NCBI GenBank assembly: GCA_023375675.1
Contig: JALQBC010000001.1
Coordinates: 62,001 to 126,000 of the forward strand
Length of the DNA: 64,000 nt
DNA from: Cytospora piceicola
Taxonomy: Eukaryota; Ascomycota; Sordariomycetes; Diaporthales; Cytosporaceae
Direction: 5' to 3'
Shown here in pieces: positions 30,320 through 43,637 of the stretch. Below the pieces are notes generated by a model. That model ran no database searches and was not told where the DNA came from. It saw only the letters and a program-made list of their open reading frames with translations. Within the stretch, counting starts at the first letter, position 1. Each line of letters starts with the position of its first letter. The position numbers were made by a program, and so were the translations under genes.

Positions 30320-33300
30320 GCAGTATGAGCGGTCGGTATTGGAAGAAATAAAGGTAATTCCAGTGAAGAGTCATATCTTTCATGTACATAATTCTCCACT
30401 GTTCGTTTGTAAGATTGTTGGCCTCGAGTGGCATTTATCGTGGTGGTACTGCATCGATCAAGGGCTAGACTCGCGTTTGGGGGGGGGGGCGCTACATAGC
30501 CAAGTGTGCAATTCGATGGCGTAGATCTCTGAAGGATCGAGGGAAACCATGTCATTGATTGCGGAGTACCGAAATGGGGTCTGAAAGTTGCAAATACAAC
30601 AGACACTTCCACGGAATGTACCTTGTAAGCGCCGATGTACGTGCCCCATGCTCACAACATGGTCTTATTGCGGTACCATGTATTCACCATGACCTTGCAC
30701 GCCTTATGCGAATTTGTTACCAATTGCTTTATAGGGCCACAACTTCCCCGCCTTCTTTGAATCCCGGATCTGCCCTACCGATCGATAGGATCATGGCTTG
30801 TGGGATCCGAGGTCAAGGACCCACTCACTCGGTGCCCCAAATGTGCACTCTCTACATATATATTCGTACTCCATTTTCTGTGTGAGTACAACGCTGACCT
30901 ACATTACAGGGTTCGTTGACAGCATGTTCTCCAACACCTTAGAGTAATCATTATGATTCTTTGCTTGTGGAGTCGTCGCCTGATTTTGAAATCCCCAGTA
31001 TCAGCTCCGCAGCGATGTACCGTCTGTCGACGCCATAGCTCGCAGGTTGATTCCAGATTAACCCTGGCGGGCTCTGCACACCTGGGCCAAGTGCTGACGA
31101 CATCTGGCTTATCTAGACAACACAACTGTGCATGTTCTCCGTCCAAGTTCGTCAGGTCACGCTTATTGCACATGGCTGCCTGCTTCCTAAACATGCCTAG
31201 TTACCTGCTTATTACCTGCTCATTCCTTGTACAGGACTTTGATAACATTCTCTAACATCTCTCAGCCATCTTACTATGATTTTTCGTCGATGTATACCAG
31301 TAGATCATGACATGTTACTTTGGTGGCTTCGGCTCCAAGGGGTTGGGAGCCACATTCCGGGACAGGCACACCTTCATGGAAATTCTTTCCTAGGGCATGT
31401 TACCGACATGCGATCAGCCAAATCATGCGCTAGCCGGTGAACATCCTGGGTGGTAAATGTTTCCCCAACCCCTTCAACGGTCCACGGTCCGGCTGCGGTG
31501 CATGGATGTTATAAAAACCGGCATCGAGTCTAGTGCTTATATGCGGTTACATCTGTCTTTTACAACAGTCTCTTGGCATCTCTGAAGAAGCCGGTTGCCT
31601 CGGACTACCGGATATTGTGAACAACCTATAGGACGCAGTTCACGTTCGTGCTTTCGGTCAAAGGTATCGTACGGAGAATTGTCATTGTCTCGTGGAGTGG
31701 CCGGGGTAAACAGATGTCCCACTCGGAGTGACTCTGACTTGGCCCGTATGTGCCATTTCCCGATGTGGAAGTTGAGAAGTAAGAGTTCCCGGGCGAAAGT
31801 GAGTAAGCCGAGCATCCGGGACAAGGAACACATGCTATTGCTAGCAATTTGTACTGGTACGTGAGCCCAGTGATGTTACACGAATATGACATATCAACTT
31901 CCATAGGGCTGGTTGAGTTATGCCTCGGTGGTACGCAGTGACCACGATGGGAGCACGTTGTGCCATGCCAGCCTGTAATGCAAGTCAATGATGAGATGAT
32001 CGTCGTTCCAATGGGGAATCACAACAGGAAGCTATGTTATCTTGGCTATGTTGCTTAGTAGTAAGGTGCCGCGTAATTACTCGGCAAAAGAATTATGCAT
32101 CTAGCCGCCTTTGGATATGCTATCTCACAGTGGTCTCACTGCTCCGTCGAGCTGCAGTTCCTAGTGGAAGACTATCGTTCAGCTGTTCCTTCAATGTTCC
32201 AATCGCGGATAATCCATTCTATGAGTAATCATATTTTTCCTGCCGAGCTTATGATCTACTACCAATGGGCGCCACTTCTCACATCGAGCGGGCCGTCGTC
32301 CTGCCTCACGGGAGGATTGATAGGCTGCCGGTAGGTGTGAGTGCCATTGGGGTCGACCTTGAGTTGTCTTGCATTCGGCCCCCATGTTCCACTCTTGGCC
32401 CCCTTCTCGGTCTCCTGTCAGCCTGTCTCATTATACCCCTCTAGATACTCCCGAAACCGGCCCTCGAAGCTCGTGGCAGGAAGTGGTTGTATTGGGAAAA
32501 GTGTACCACAACGCCACACACTCACCGTTGGTCATGACTATGCATCTGAGTTGCAGGAAGTCTGCCTGGAAACCCATGGAAGTCACAGGGACTTAGAACT
32601 GTTGGCTCCGACCCATCACTTCTCCGCCTAGCCCCTCTCCTGACCACTTTGACGAATCTTCCAAGTATATCCAAAGTTTAGTCGAATATGCAGTTGGTGT
32701 ACCAGGCTGTGTGAACAGTTAATAATGGGGTTACATTGAGTTCAATCAACATAAAATGGTTTATAATGACCATTTGTAGTGCATGTAACGTTCAGCCCAA
32801 AGAACCTCTAACAAATGGAAAACGGAGGAAAATATCTATGATCCTCATCAATTTAGGCCCTCGACCAAGGTGGAGTAGTGGTGTTGAAGGCTGTCAGGGT
32901 AAATATTTGACCAAAGAAGCCCATTTGGTATTACGGAGAACAAGTAATGATTCAGATGCCATGCTTTTGGGGTTTTGCTTGTGCTGTCGGTGTACCGTAT
33001 AGCCAGATAACTATATGGAGACCACTCTGGGTAACAGAGACTCGAGGGGGGGGGTCTATGATGGTTTCGTATTGCGACATCTCGAACCTGATAACGGAGA
33101 ACAGGGCTGGGTGGGGGAGGAGGGTCGGAGGGTGGGAGTTTTGTCTCCAGTGCAGCTATAATTACTCTGTCGTTACGGTAAGTGATATACAGTTGACTAC
33201 AGGGAGAATGTTCAAGTTGTCGTCAGTGAGATCTTGGATTGCATATTGCCGCACATTCAATATGAAGGAAAAAGTCTCCAGACATTCTTTATAGCATATG

Positions 33301-36300
33301 TATGAAAATAATCCGTGTATTTGTTAAGGACAGCCTCAAGTGAATTGTAGCTCGGGTTTTCAGTCTTTGCTCCCAACAAACTAGATAGAGTTTCTGCATT
33401 CCTCTGGTTCTACCTCATTAGAAATGCTTACTCTTGTATTTGATTGTATGTGATACTCAGGCCAGATAACATTAGTCTCCAGTACGGTACTGTGTACCAG
33501 GGATTTTGGGAGAGTTATATTTCCTCAGGGTTGTGCCTTATTAGCAACTGAATATATACGGATCACTAGGGACTGCAATATGACGAAGTTTGCAAGGTAA
33601 GAGCCATCCGAAGCTTTGAACATGGAGCTCTTGATATTGTAACCTAGCTATAGAGGACTGGTGTTACTCATATGTGTTTATCATTCAGCCCAAGTCTTTA
33701 TGCTTCTTCGGTCATAAGTGGAATTCCAACCCTGGAAACCTTCACAGGATCTCACCGATCAAGAAGGTAAGGACATCATGGGTCTCAATACCTTCCTCTG
33801 AAACCTGTAAACCGGTAAGCCAGTAAATCAAAATTATATGGTATTTAGACCAGAGTTGATGATTGGCAGTGAAGCAAAACAGCCACCGCAGGATAAGGAT
33901 GGTTTTCACCACCCTCTTTCTCTTTATGGTAGTGCTTGGGTAAAGGAGACATCGTTATTACGATCTAAAGCACTTGACTGGGTTAACAACAGTTCTACCG
34001 GTGATTTCTAACTGAGGAAAAGGAGGTGTAGTATATAATCACATGGTACATATATCATTGTCGACCTAAGTGAAAACCCCTTCGGCATAATGATCAACAG
34101 TACTCTCAAATATAACTTGATCATTTTATACTCCGGGTATAGATATTGCGCAGAAAATACGTACTATACTGAGAGATTTTAGCTTCGAGCATCGGAGACT
34201 ACAATCAACTGGTTACTCGAAGATTTGCATGGAACTATGCGGTGTGGTTTCCCAGTTCTGGGATATTTGCTAGGATCGATTGTTTTGACATAACAGGACT
34301 CAAAATATACATTTGAAGGATCCCATACGGTTGTCTGGCGTGAGCCCTATTGGTCTGTTTTGAAATACGGCATGAAGGACGGTCTCCAGTGCCAATTATC
34401 TCGTTGTATATCCGGACACAAGTCCTCAGTCCCCGAGATATAATCAAGCTACAAGTAACTGGGCAAAGATTATAAGACTATTAACGACACTACCACCTTA
34501 ACTTATATGTTCTGAAGTTTATCGGGTTGTGTATAATTATGAGGTACACTTGGTAATGAGTAGTGATGGTTCTATTCCTACCACTATCTGTGAGCCATAT
34601 GCCTTAAGAACACACGACGGCTACTATGATATAAATGCGTGAAAAAGCCTAGGGCATGTAACAGCAAGCATACCACATACCAGCAAGGACTGTCCTGTCT
34701 TTCGACCAAGACCAGATGGATTCAATTGAACCATATGTTTGGCCATCATCAATCTGCTTTACAAGCAGCTAGTATACTGGAGCTGCTCCGGATAGTTGGA
34801 GGCACTTTGATCATGGCCAAATTCGCCTCTCCATCTGCATACAAGCGAGTTGTCATCGAGGAAGACGTTTCTAACCATTCAGAAAATTCATAGAATCTAC
34901 CGAGAAAATGTCTTGAAACTGGTCTTGACTCGTATGGGGTTAGGGCAGATGATGCTTTCCTCGCGACACCCGCTCCTGGGCGAGGCAATACAGCTTCCAA
35001 AGATTATTACTGCAATGCAGCATACATTTCCAGTCCATTCATGGTCTACTGCTTAGTGCCTAGGATGCATTGTGAATAAGTCGTTGCACAGTGACAGTAA
35101 ATCTACTTGCCTTCATCCGAACTGTACACAACTATCTAGAGGATGGATTCTTCCCACTGGTCCCTTCCCCTCGGTCACTCATGAATGTCAAATACGAGAT
35201 ATTCCGACATATGCGCTCATTAGATGTCCAAGACTCAATACAACACCCCATGATTACAATCCTTGAAGGCCAGCTAACGGGGTTTGGACGGTTAGTTTCC
35301 TCTATCCGGCATAACGTAGTGAATCGGAAGATGATTTGTCAATATAGAAGACTAAGAACCTACGACCATATTTTCTTCTCCGAGCTTGGTCCTTGAATCC
35401 CAGACCAAACCGGGAAAGGCATGGCTTGAGTATTGTGGAGTACTGGATTCTGGGGGACCTGCACCGCACCTGCACCTCGTACACCAACCAGTCTGGAAAG
35501 TCCCTGGAGGATTCGGTGTCGTAAACTGACGAAGGGTAGTTACAAAGGCCCTATTGCGGTGACGTTACACCAGCAAGGGAGCCCGGGTGCCAGCCATTCA
35601 TACCCCGGGCATTGTTAATTGCAGAATCATCACAGTACCTTGACGCTTTCGATTATCATTTCGGAAGGATCCCGTCGAGGTAACTCTACTTTAGCGACAA
35701 AAACGACAATCCTATTCAGGTTTAGATAGGCGCGGGCCGTGTGGTCAGACGGGGCTTTCTCCTCAGACCCAGAGCCTTGGGGGCGAAGGATGAGCGGGCA
35801 GACCACATATGCAAGATAGGTGTGGGTCAGTCAGTGGGTGGGTGGCTTGAGTTATAGAGACGATAATCAATTTCCAAACCAAGGAATCACGAGCAGCCTG
35901 TCTTCGACACCTCACCTCTGGTGTTCTCGAGGGATACGACGGGGATACTAGCTCCCAACACGCCACGTCGACCTGAGTATGGGTAGAGAAGATGGGTATC
36001 GACACACGCGGGGTGGTCTGCTAATACATGTCTAACCAAATATTTGCTTGAGGTCCGCGAGTCGCCGTATCGATATTGAGGGCAATGGCTGTGGTTTACT
36101 AATCCTGCCCTGTTGTCATGGTCCTTGGCTTTCCTTCCGGGTGGCTGGGCACACTGAAACAGACACCTGGTTATAGAAGATCCCAAAGAAACGCAGCGAC
36201 TCAGAAAGGAAGGAGTGATTCTATTCGTTTCGCAGGGACTGCCTGCCTGCCTCAACGTACCGGCCGGTTAGGTGAGCTGCGGTAGCAGACCGCGAAGGAT

Positions 36301-37866
36301 CCGGGAATGTGTGGGTGGAAAACGGGTTTGTGTGGGTCGACGTGTGGTCATATGCACAAGGCCGAGGCAGTAAGCAAGCCCCAGGCCCCGAAGAGGGGGT
36401 GGACTTTGGCGAATTTTTTCATGGGTAAGGCTTGTATCGGTTATATTTAGAAGGTGAAGACCATTGTCAACTGATAATTGTCCAGCCTGCTGGAATTCGA
36501 AGAATGGGGATGATGATGAAAGACTGGGCTTATGGTCCATGGATAGAGCAAGAATCTTAGGGCGTCGAGATGCGAAGTGTCACTTGCGCAGAGGCGACAC
36601 TAATCCGCCTGCAAACGCTCAGACGGAGTCTATTTCTCGTACCAGTCCAAATTCTGCCCGTAAACGGTACCCATGTAGAGTTCCGCCGTGCATGAAAGCA
36701 TCGCACATGTCACAGGTGCCTACATACAGCATGTAAACCATCCGAATACCCTTGAGGATACACAAAAGAACCTGCATGTTGCCGGACCGCCCACCCACTC
36801 CCAGGTCACATTGCGACGATGACATTCTGCAATGATGAATTGTCCCCGAATATTACGACTCGACGAGATAGGCAACTGTTCTATGAAGTTTGCCTGGTTA
36901 GAGGCATCCCGCCCAAGTGTCACCCTATGTATATGCGTGAGTGCGGCGCCGAAAACCGTCATCTCCACCTTGGAAAGCATGCACGTGCAGCGGAAGAAGC
37001 ATTGACGTGGGTAAGCCGGGACAGTGTTCTAATTCCTTGATAACAGTTTGATGTATATTCAATTTCGACATGGGGATACTTCTCTTCTTGAAGACCGACC
37101 GTTCGACATGTAGAGTTTCAAGAGAGCAGTCCGTCTACACGGTAAGTGGCGGGCCTTCCTCGCCAATGTCGTCGGCTTATTGTTGCCGAAGGAGCCCTGG
37201 GGCGCCTCACGAGCCCCATCGTCTGTGTGATTCCGGTCGCATGCTCGAGTACCATCATGCAAGGAGACGTTCCCCACCCCAAGAGGGAAACTATGCCCAA
37301 GGGATACCTAGCCGGCGATTGTGTGCGAGTGTGTGTGTATGTGGTGTGAGTACCACAGTTTGGCAGCGCATGATTCCACACCTCCGCGGCCACCCCCCCC
37401 CCCGGGGGGGCGCCTTTTCCGCTCTTCCCTGCATCACAGTAAGGCATGCTTCAGCTCGCCAGGCATGAAAATGCGATCGGCCCACAGGGTGAACAAAAGA
37501 GTCTGGCACGCATACATATATTAGGCCGAGTGGTATATGCAGGAACGCGGCACGGAGATTAAGATGGAATCCTTCCTCCGGGGTTATTCACAAGGCCATT
37601 CCTTCTCAAGCGACGGTTGGTTATGCAAAGGTTGGTTGTCCACGTTGCACTGGTGAGCGGTGAAAGGTTGCGGCCAGAGGATCACGTCCACAACCGGGCC
37701 ATCTCACCGGCGCGGTCTCGGGGATAAGGAACAAGCTAGGTATCATGATCGTGTTCAAGTCCCATGCCGATCCTCTATGCATTGTATCGTACGTAAAAGG
37801 TACATCTGTAAACAGAAAGTGACGCCCGTTGTCCATGGAACAATTCAGAGGTTGCAAAATGGTAGC
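30320..37866. other. 7.5-kb region without recognisable genes
   Basis: I read all frames and found no protein family, no pair of exons joined by good splice sites and no tRNA. Landmarks are G runs at about 30480-30488 and 33046-33053 and an 11-C/8-G palindromic run at about 37394-37412. The part from 32700 to 35000 is more AT-rich but not RIP-like. It may hold decayed genes or unrecognised non-coding RNAs. Confidence 0.5.
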
Positions 37867-39504
37867 CTAAAGGTTCTGCCTCCCAGGCGGCATCCTGATG
37901 CCCATCGCCCTCGGATCCCCAACAGCCCCGGGACCGTGCCTCCTCGCCTGCACAGCGACATCATCCACCCTGCTCGCCCCCAGGCTGAAGGCAGGGCACA
38001 CCCACTCCCCGCAGCTGCACTTAAACCCCTGCCACGCGTACCGGCCTATGCTCGCGCCGCACTTGGCGTTGGGACAGATCAGCCTCCCGTCGAGCTCGCC
38101 CTCGTCCAGTACGGGCTTCATCCAGCTGAGCGGCTCGATGAAGTGGTGCTGGCATGTCTTCCTCGCTTCTGCCCGTGGCTGGTGCGGTATGATGAACTGC
38201 TTCGTCGCCAGGACCCGCCGGCACTTCTTGCATCGCAGCTCCTTGCCTGGCCCATCCTTCTCGTCCTTAGGCTTCTCGTCGGCGTAGTCGTCCTCGAAGC
38301 GGATCCACTCCGGCCTCTTGCCCAGCTTCGCGCTCTCCTCAACTTCTCTCTCCCAGATCCACCTCTGATATATGGGATGTTTCTCCACGGCATCGTAGCC
38401 ATCGGCAGGCATGCCCATCATGACCCACATCTCCAGCTGTTTCATGAACCCAGGGTTGGGCTCGGCAATTTCTCTTGTCTTGCGCACCCAGTCAAGGGCC
38501 GCCTGCACGGCGTTGCGTGCCGTTTCGGCGTCGAGAGGACGTTGCAGCACGGAGGGGTTGAGGACTGATGGTGTGAGACCGTAGCGGTGGGGGTATTTCC
38601 ATAGCAGGAATGCCACGACAGCGGTGACGGAGCGAGATTTGCCCATGGCGCAGTGGACGAAGACGGCGCCTGGTTTGGAGGGGTCGAGCCTTACACCTTC
38701 TGTTTCTGTCGGGGACGTTATATCTGTCTCACCCTCCGGTGATGAGGTTTGCTTCTGATCTTTACCCTCGCCCTCTTTTGATTCCCACCTTGCCTCATCC
38801 TTTGCCTTTGCCTCTGCCTCTCGTTTCTTCCTCCCACCTGGCAACACTGTTCCTTTGGGCCAAGGAGCATCCCCACCCTTCAACCCCCTGTCGATGAAGC
38901 TCACGGCCTGGCTCAGATGCACCACGATGTCCTCATCCTCAACGTCGTCCACATCCACGGACAGGTGAATGAACTTGTCCTCGAAGCCATGTTGCCAGTC
39001 CACAAAGCTGTACTTGATCATGCTCAAGATACACCTAATATCCTTGCCCTCCATGGCGGCCGGGCGGCGCAAGGCAAAGATGCCGCCGACGTACAGCTCA
39101 TCGGGGCCGTCGATGCGCGAGAGAGCCATGGCCTTGGACTCGATGTACTGCAGGTGTGCGTGGTCGGCGCCCTCGAAGGCGGAGCGCGGGCCGTGGCAGA
39201 GGTGGGCCGGTGGCGGCGGGGGCTGCTTATGGCCACGGTTGCTGGTGCTGCCACTGGTGGGTGACTGTTTGCTGTTGGCGAGCTCCCGCTTGATCTCGTT
39301 GATGTCCAAACCCGTCAGGGCGGCAAAGCGTGAGCAGCAGCCCAAGGAGAGGGATGTCACGTCGTGGGCAATATCGTCGTCGTCGTCGTTGTCGTTGCTG
39401 TTGTCGTTGTTGTTGTTGTCGTCGTCCTCGTCGCCGTCGCTGCCGCAGGCGTCGTCGTCGATATCTATATAGGCGGGTGTGTCTGGGTCGTTGGGTGATG
39501 GCAT
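37867..39504 (-). CDS. YVH1: Dual-specificity protein phosphatase Yvh1 (DUSP12-like)
   Basis: A single exon encodes 545 residues. The N terminus has an Asp/Asn-rich tract encoded by GTC/GTT repeats. The catalytic domain starts with the Yvh1-type ALSRIDGPDELYVGGIFALR, and carries the active-site loop HCAMGKSRS (near residues 283-291, Cys and Arg present). An insert rich in Lys/Glu/Ser lies before the active site. The C terminus is the Yvh1 zinc domain: RCKKCRRVL, CQHHFIEPLSWM, CPNAKCGASIGRYAWQGFKC, CGEWVCPAFSLGASRVD. In yeast, Yvh1 promotes release of Mrt4 from pre-60S ribosomes through the zinc domain and also affects growth and sporulation. All metal ligands and catalytic residues are kept. 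The tail after the zinc domain (about 25 residues, QARRHGPGAVG) is usual in fungal orthologues. Confidence 0.95.
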   Translation of the reverse strand: MPSPNDPDTPAYIDIDDDACGSDGDEDDDNNNNDNSNDNDDDDDIAHDVTSLSLGCCSRFAALTGLDINEIKRELANSKQSPTSGSTSNRGHKQPPPPPAHLCHGPRSAFEGADHAHLQYIESKAMALSRIDGPDELYVGGIFALRRPAAMEGKDIRCILSMIKYSFVDWQHGFEDKFIHLSVDVDDVEDEDIVVHLSQAVSFIDRGLKGGDAPWPKGTVLPGGRKKREAEAKAKDEARWESKEGEGKDQKQTSSPEGETDITSPTETEGVRLDPSKPGAVFVHCAMGKSRSVTAVVAFLLWKYPHRYGLTPSVLNPSVLQRPLDAETARNAVQAALDWVRKTREIAEPNPGFMKQLEMWVMMGMPADGYDAVEKHPIYQRWIWEREVEESAKLGKRPEWIRFEDDYADEKPKDEKDGPGKELRCKKCRRVLATKQFIIPHQPRAEARKTCQHHFIEPLSWMKPVLDEGELDGRLICPNAKCGASIGRYAWQGFKCSCGEWVCPAFSLGASRVDDVAVQARRHGPGAVGDPRAMGIRMPPGRQNL

Positions 39505-42500
39505 AATTCTCAGTCTCGATTGGATGAAGGCCTCAGTAGCTCATGTTTCTCCAAGGCGTGTTGTGTCAGACTTGATCGGAAAAGGAAAGCCCGCGCGGTC
39601 AAACCCAAGACAGGATAATGAATGCGGTGTCGTATCGTCGCGTTGCAGTCGGCTCTGATTGAATTTTTCGGCGTTGCCTTTTCTGCTTCAACTTAGTTCG
39701 GCTCTGCTCAGCTCAAATCGGGCTTCGTTCACGGGCCAATTCTTCGAGACAGGAAGCTTAAGCTCAGGTCAGGTGAGTGAGTGAGTGAGCGAGTGACTAC
39801 TGAGTGAAGGTGACTGATTGGCCGAACTGAAATTAAGGTGAAGCAACCAACCAAGCACGCGGTGATGTCAAAAAACCATATGCCCCGCAGTTTTGGCCCC
39901 CATCTTGAGAACTTGACACCAAAACATCAACCAGTGGCCGGGGACCGACTTGACCCCACTGCGGGGTATCAATACTAGTAACATTGAACTGCAGGTGCCC
40001 AATGGTTAGGAGCTACCTACCTAGGTACCTAGGTAGGTACCTACCCAAGTAGGTACTTAAGTAGCTAGGTACTTTTGTACTTGAGTAACCTGGGCAGCCA
40101 TGTACGTACCTCGGCACGTGCTTTTTGAATTTCCCAAGTCTCCAAGGTTGATTATGACCGACCACATTACCCCTCCCTAGTATCCTACAGTACACGCGTA
40201 TAAATCTCTTCCGCCCTCCTCCTCCCATATCAAACTCTTCATTCCCCCGTTATCCACAACCCAATCATCTATAACCTTTTGATAGCCGGATTCTGGGGGC
40301 TTGAAGATGCTGCATGTACGTTGAGTAGTGTAGACCCATTCATTCTCAGCCTGGGCCCAGACACAGCGGCAGCCCTACCAGGTAAAGAACCAAGAAACAA
40401 ACAAAAAAAAAAAAGAGGGGGGGCCAGCCGTTTTGTAGGGCTGAAACTCACTCGAACCGTGTTTAGTACTGTAGGTACATCTAGTAATCTTCACATGCTG
40501 CATGTGGGTTTCCCCCTATATGGATCCGTACCATGTAGTACTTAGGTACGTACGATTTGTTCATTTCTTTGCAAGGCTGGATGAGCCTCCCTCCCTCATC
40601 TACCATCGCCGCTCGCAATGAGGAGCTCGGCTCCGATTTCCGCCACATACCTTCCCCAGGTCGCCTGGACCTTCCCCAGCGTGTGCTTCCCCCTACCCTT
40701 AGCTGTACGGTCCTTTTACGCGGTGAGATCTTATTCGTTGTCCTACTCGCCTGCGTGGCCTTGGTACGCGAGGTACCTCGGTACTTAGGCCGATTAGTAG
40801 TAACACTAAGAACGACATACATAGACTCAACGCCTACTCTGTTTTAGCTTGCAACAACAATTGCCATAAATATCCGGCAGGTTCCCCTACTCGGGCATTC
40901 CCGACCACGGAGTAGGCCGTACTGAATGGGTCCATACATACCTAGGCACATAGTAGTAGTCCGTACCTAGCAGATTGAAAGTAATGTGACGTGGGAGGAC
41001 TAGACAGATTGATTCATAATCATGAGGTGGGTAGTCCCGAGACCGAACATTCGCGATAATGATTCTTTGTGGTACTAGGCTCCAAGGTTGGTAGTAACAT
41101 CGTTTTGCGATATACCCTCTGATAAATAAGATAAGTACGTGGCGATCTCAAATGGCCTTCAGCTCCATGGCTTTCAGGAGAACCACCCATGGTTCCTCTT
41201 GCTCAACGTGCTGGTTGGTATCGTCATTTGTCTGTGAATAGCTGCTTCTGCTTGTCGTCAATCTACGGCCAGCCGGCAGCCGCGCCTTGCCGTTGGTATG
41301 TATGTCTTCCTCACCATCAGTTGATCAGCCTGGCTCCTCCATTCACATGCCTCAGCCTTATGGCTAAACCAACGCATTCCGCAGCCCGTCTGGTGAATCC
41401 CACAATCCTGGCGTTCGCTGAAGGGCAGAAGCAAGTAAACAAAAGCGTAGGCAGAAACATAAGCACGTATGTGCCGGTACAATCCTGCTTCAAGTGGCAT
41501 GCAGACAAAGGAAAGATCATGGCCAGATCCTGGTCCCAAAACGTATATTCACGGGTAAGGGACACAATATGACGGATAGTAAAAAGAAAAAAAAAGAAAA
41601 AAAAAGGGGCCACATGAATGAAAAGGAAGCAAAGATGGGTCGTATGCATTTGTGCCCCTGGTGGCAAGTGGCGGGTTTCCTCATGCGAGAGACATGATGA
41701 CCAAAATAAGAAGCGCTTGGGTGATCATGAAGTTTCAAGATAACCATGGCATGGTATTGTCACGATGCGTGACGGACACCCCATGAACATTCCCATGTGT
41801 GTGCATGGAAAGACTGTGGTCTTCTCTTTCCTTCCTTTTCTTCCCCTTTCTCACTGCGTGTGCCCGGCTGCCGGTCAACATCAGACAATCCAGCAACGTC
41901 TGCAGATCGATGCGCATTGAAATGAGTCGATGGGCAGCAGGAACAGCGGTTCTGCAGGTAGCGAAATCCTTCTGAGCGTTGTCTGCTGCAGTCCCCGCCC
42001 TAGGATTCCAACCTTTCCTCCAAACGGATCCGCTGAAAGACTTCCGAAGGAGCCAACTAGCCAAGTAGAACCTTAGCATGGTCTTGCATTTGTTCTTTGT
42101 GATGTGCTTGCCTCCTTCCATCTGCTGGGTCTTTCAATCTGCCGCGATTCTCGCAATATTCTACTAGATCATTCCGGTCGATACAGCAACAGGAGATCAG
42201 GCTCGAGCGCCATGCATAGATATAGCTGCTGCTCCGTAAGGCTCGAAAGGTTATGCCTTGCCTGATCCGTGTAGTGACACCGAGGTTTGGTTCACTTGTC
42301 AAATAAGGGTTGCGGCCAGCGGCCACAACTGTCAACGTCGAATTGTGGAACATCCCGGCAAATCGAACCAGCTTACAACATATACGGGGTAATGAGATCT
42401 CCTAAGCCAAAGCCTTGTTGAATCTGGGCTCCAGGACCGGATGCAGCCGTAGGAACAGATCATCTATGTACCATATGATGATAGAGTGCCTGGCGTCGAA

Positions 42501-43637
42501 GGATCGACTAGCAACACCCATTTAGGCTGGTTTTGGGGCCGGGAGGCGGTCCGCATATGTAAGCGACAGTCAGTGCAGAGCAAGGCAAGTACCAAGTAAG
42601 CATCGCCTTCAATCCAGCTCGTCTAGAGGCTTGTACTCGCCGACTAGTGCATGCCCAGGGCAGACGAGTTGAGGTATCCGCTGGTCGATCATCGAGAGCT
42701 GGTGGAACGTGAAACATCACGGCGCCAAATCCGTGGACTTCAGGCCAGGCAGCGACTTTCCACGGATTATTTTTGGGTGATAAGAAGCAGCCAATTCGTT
42801 GGCTCGAAGGTCCAAGGGTAAATTTCATTTCCAGCTATCCAGGAACCTTGGGAAGATCTCACCCAGGAACAGCAAGAACATCCGGAGTTAAATCCTCTGG
42901 ACTTGCCGGTTGTAACGTTTTCAGTCGGAGCGAAACATAATATCTGATACTGAGGCCTGTGCTGGTCCTAAAGATTGTGCCGGTAGGCAGGCAGGCTTCT
43001 GATGCAGCCCAGTTCCCCTGCAGACATGAACGGTGTCCTCATCACCTGAAAGGCCTAGCACAGTCCCGCTTGAATCCTTCGGGCGGTTGTCTGCTCCTAT
43101 GCGGGTCTCGTTGCAAATACCTTCCTGCCTCGTGCCTGCCGGGGGTGGTAACGTGGAAACCTTCGGTCTCGCCCCACCGACTAAGTACCTAGGCACGTAC
43201 GTATGAGGCCACGCTGCACTCATATGGTGCTATGGTGCTGGCACAGTCTGCTATTGCATCTAAGAGACGAGCAGCTTGAGTGCTGGAGGACTATGCCGTC
43301 GTGCGGCGTTTAGACGGTGACCATAAAGCCCAAGACTTATGGATGCCTAGGGGTCTGTGCGTCCGCCTGGTGCTTTCAAATGTGGTTCATTGTCTGTAAC
43401 GCGGTCAAGCCATCTGCAGCGTTTCGTCATGGACGGAGCCGGCTGAGAGATTTTGTCACGTCAGTGCTGATGGCATTCCGGCTCTGGCGAGGAAATTTGC
43501 TGTATTGACCATTCTCGTCGGTGAGAAGCTGGAATCTCTGGCCTGTGTGTCCTGTTGTCCAACATCGGCTGTGCGCATCAACTGCTGTGCCGCGACTGGC
43601 TCCACGCTTTCCAGCCCTCCCCCAACTGCATCGCCAA
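39505..43637. other. Intergenic region with TACCTAGGTA-type palindromes
   Basis: About 4.1 kb without a supported gene. It holds a dense palindrome cluster near 40013-40080, GTGA repeats near 39774-39795 and an A-run/G-run near 40404-40424. Frames at 42508-42828 and 42921-43223 (minus) show no family features. Confidence 0.5.
40013..40078. repeat. Cluster of CCTAGGTA palindromic repeats
   Basis: Overlapping copies of ACCTAGGTA and AGGTACCT within 66 bp. This is the same motif as the clusters at 46550-46610 and 46836-47210. Confidence 0.85.
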
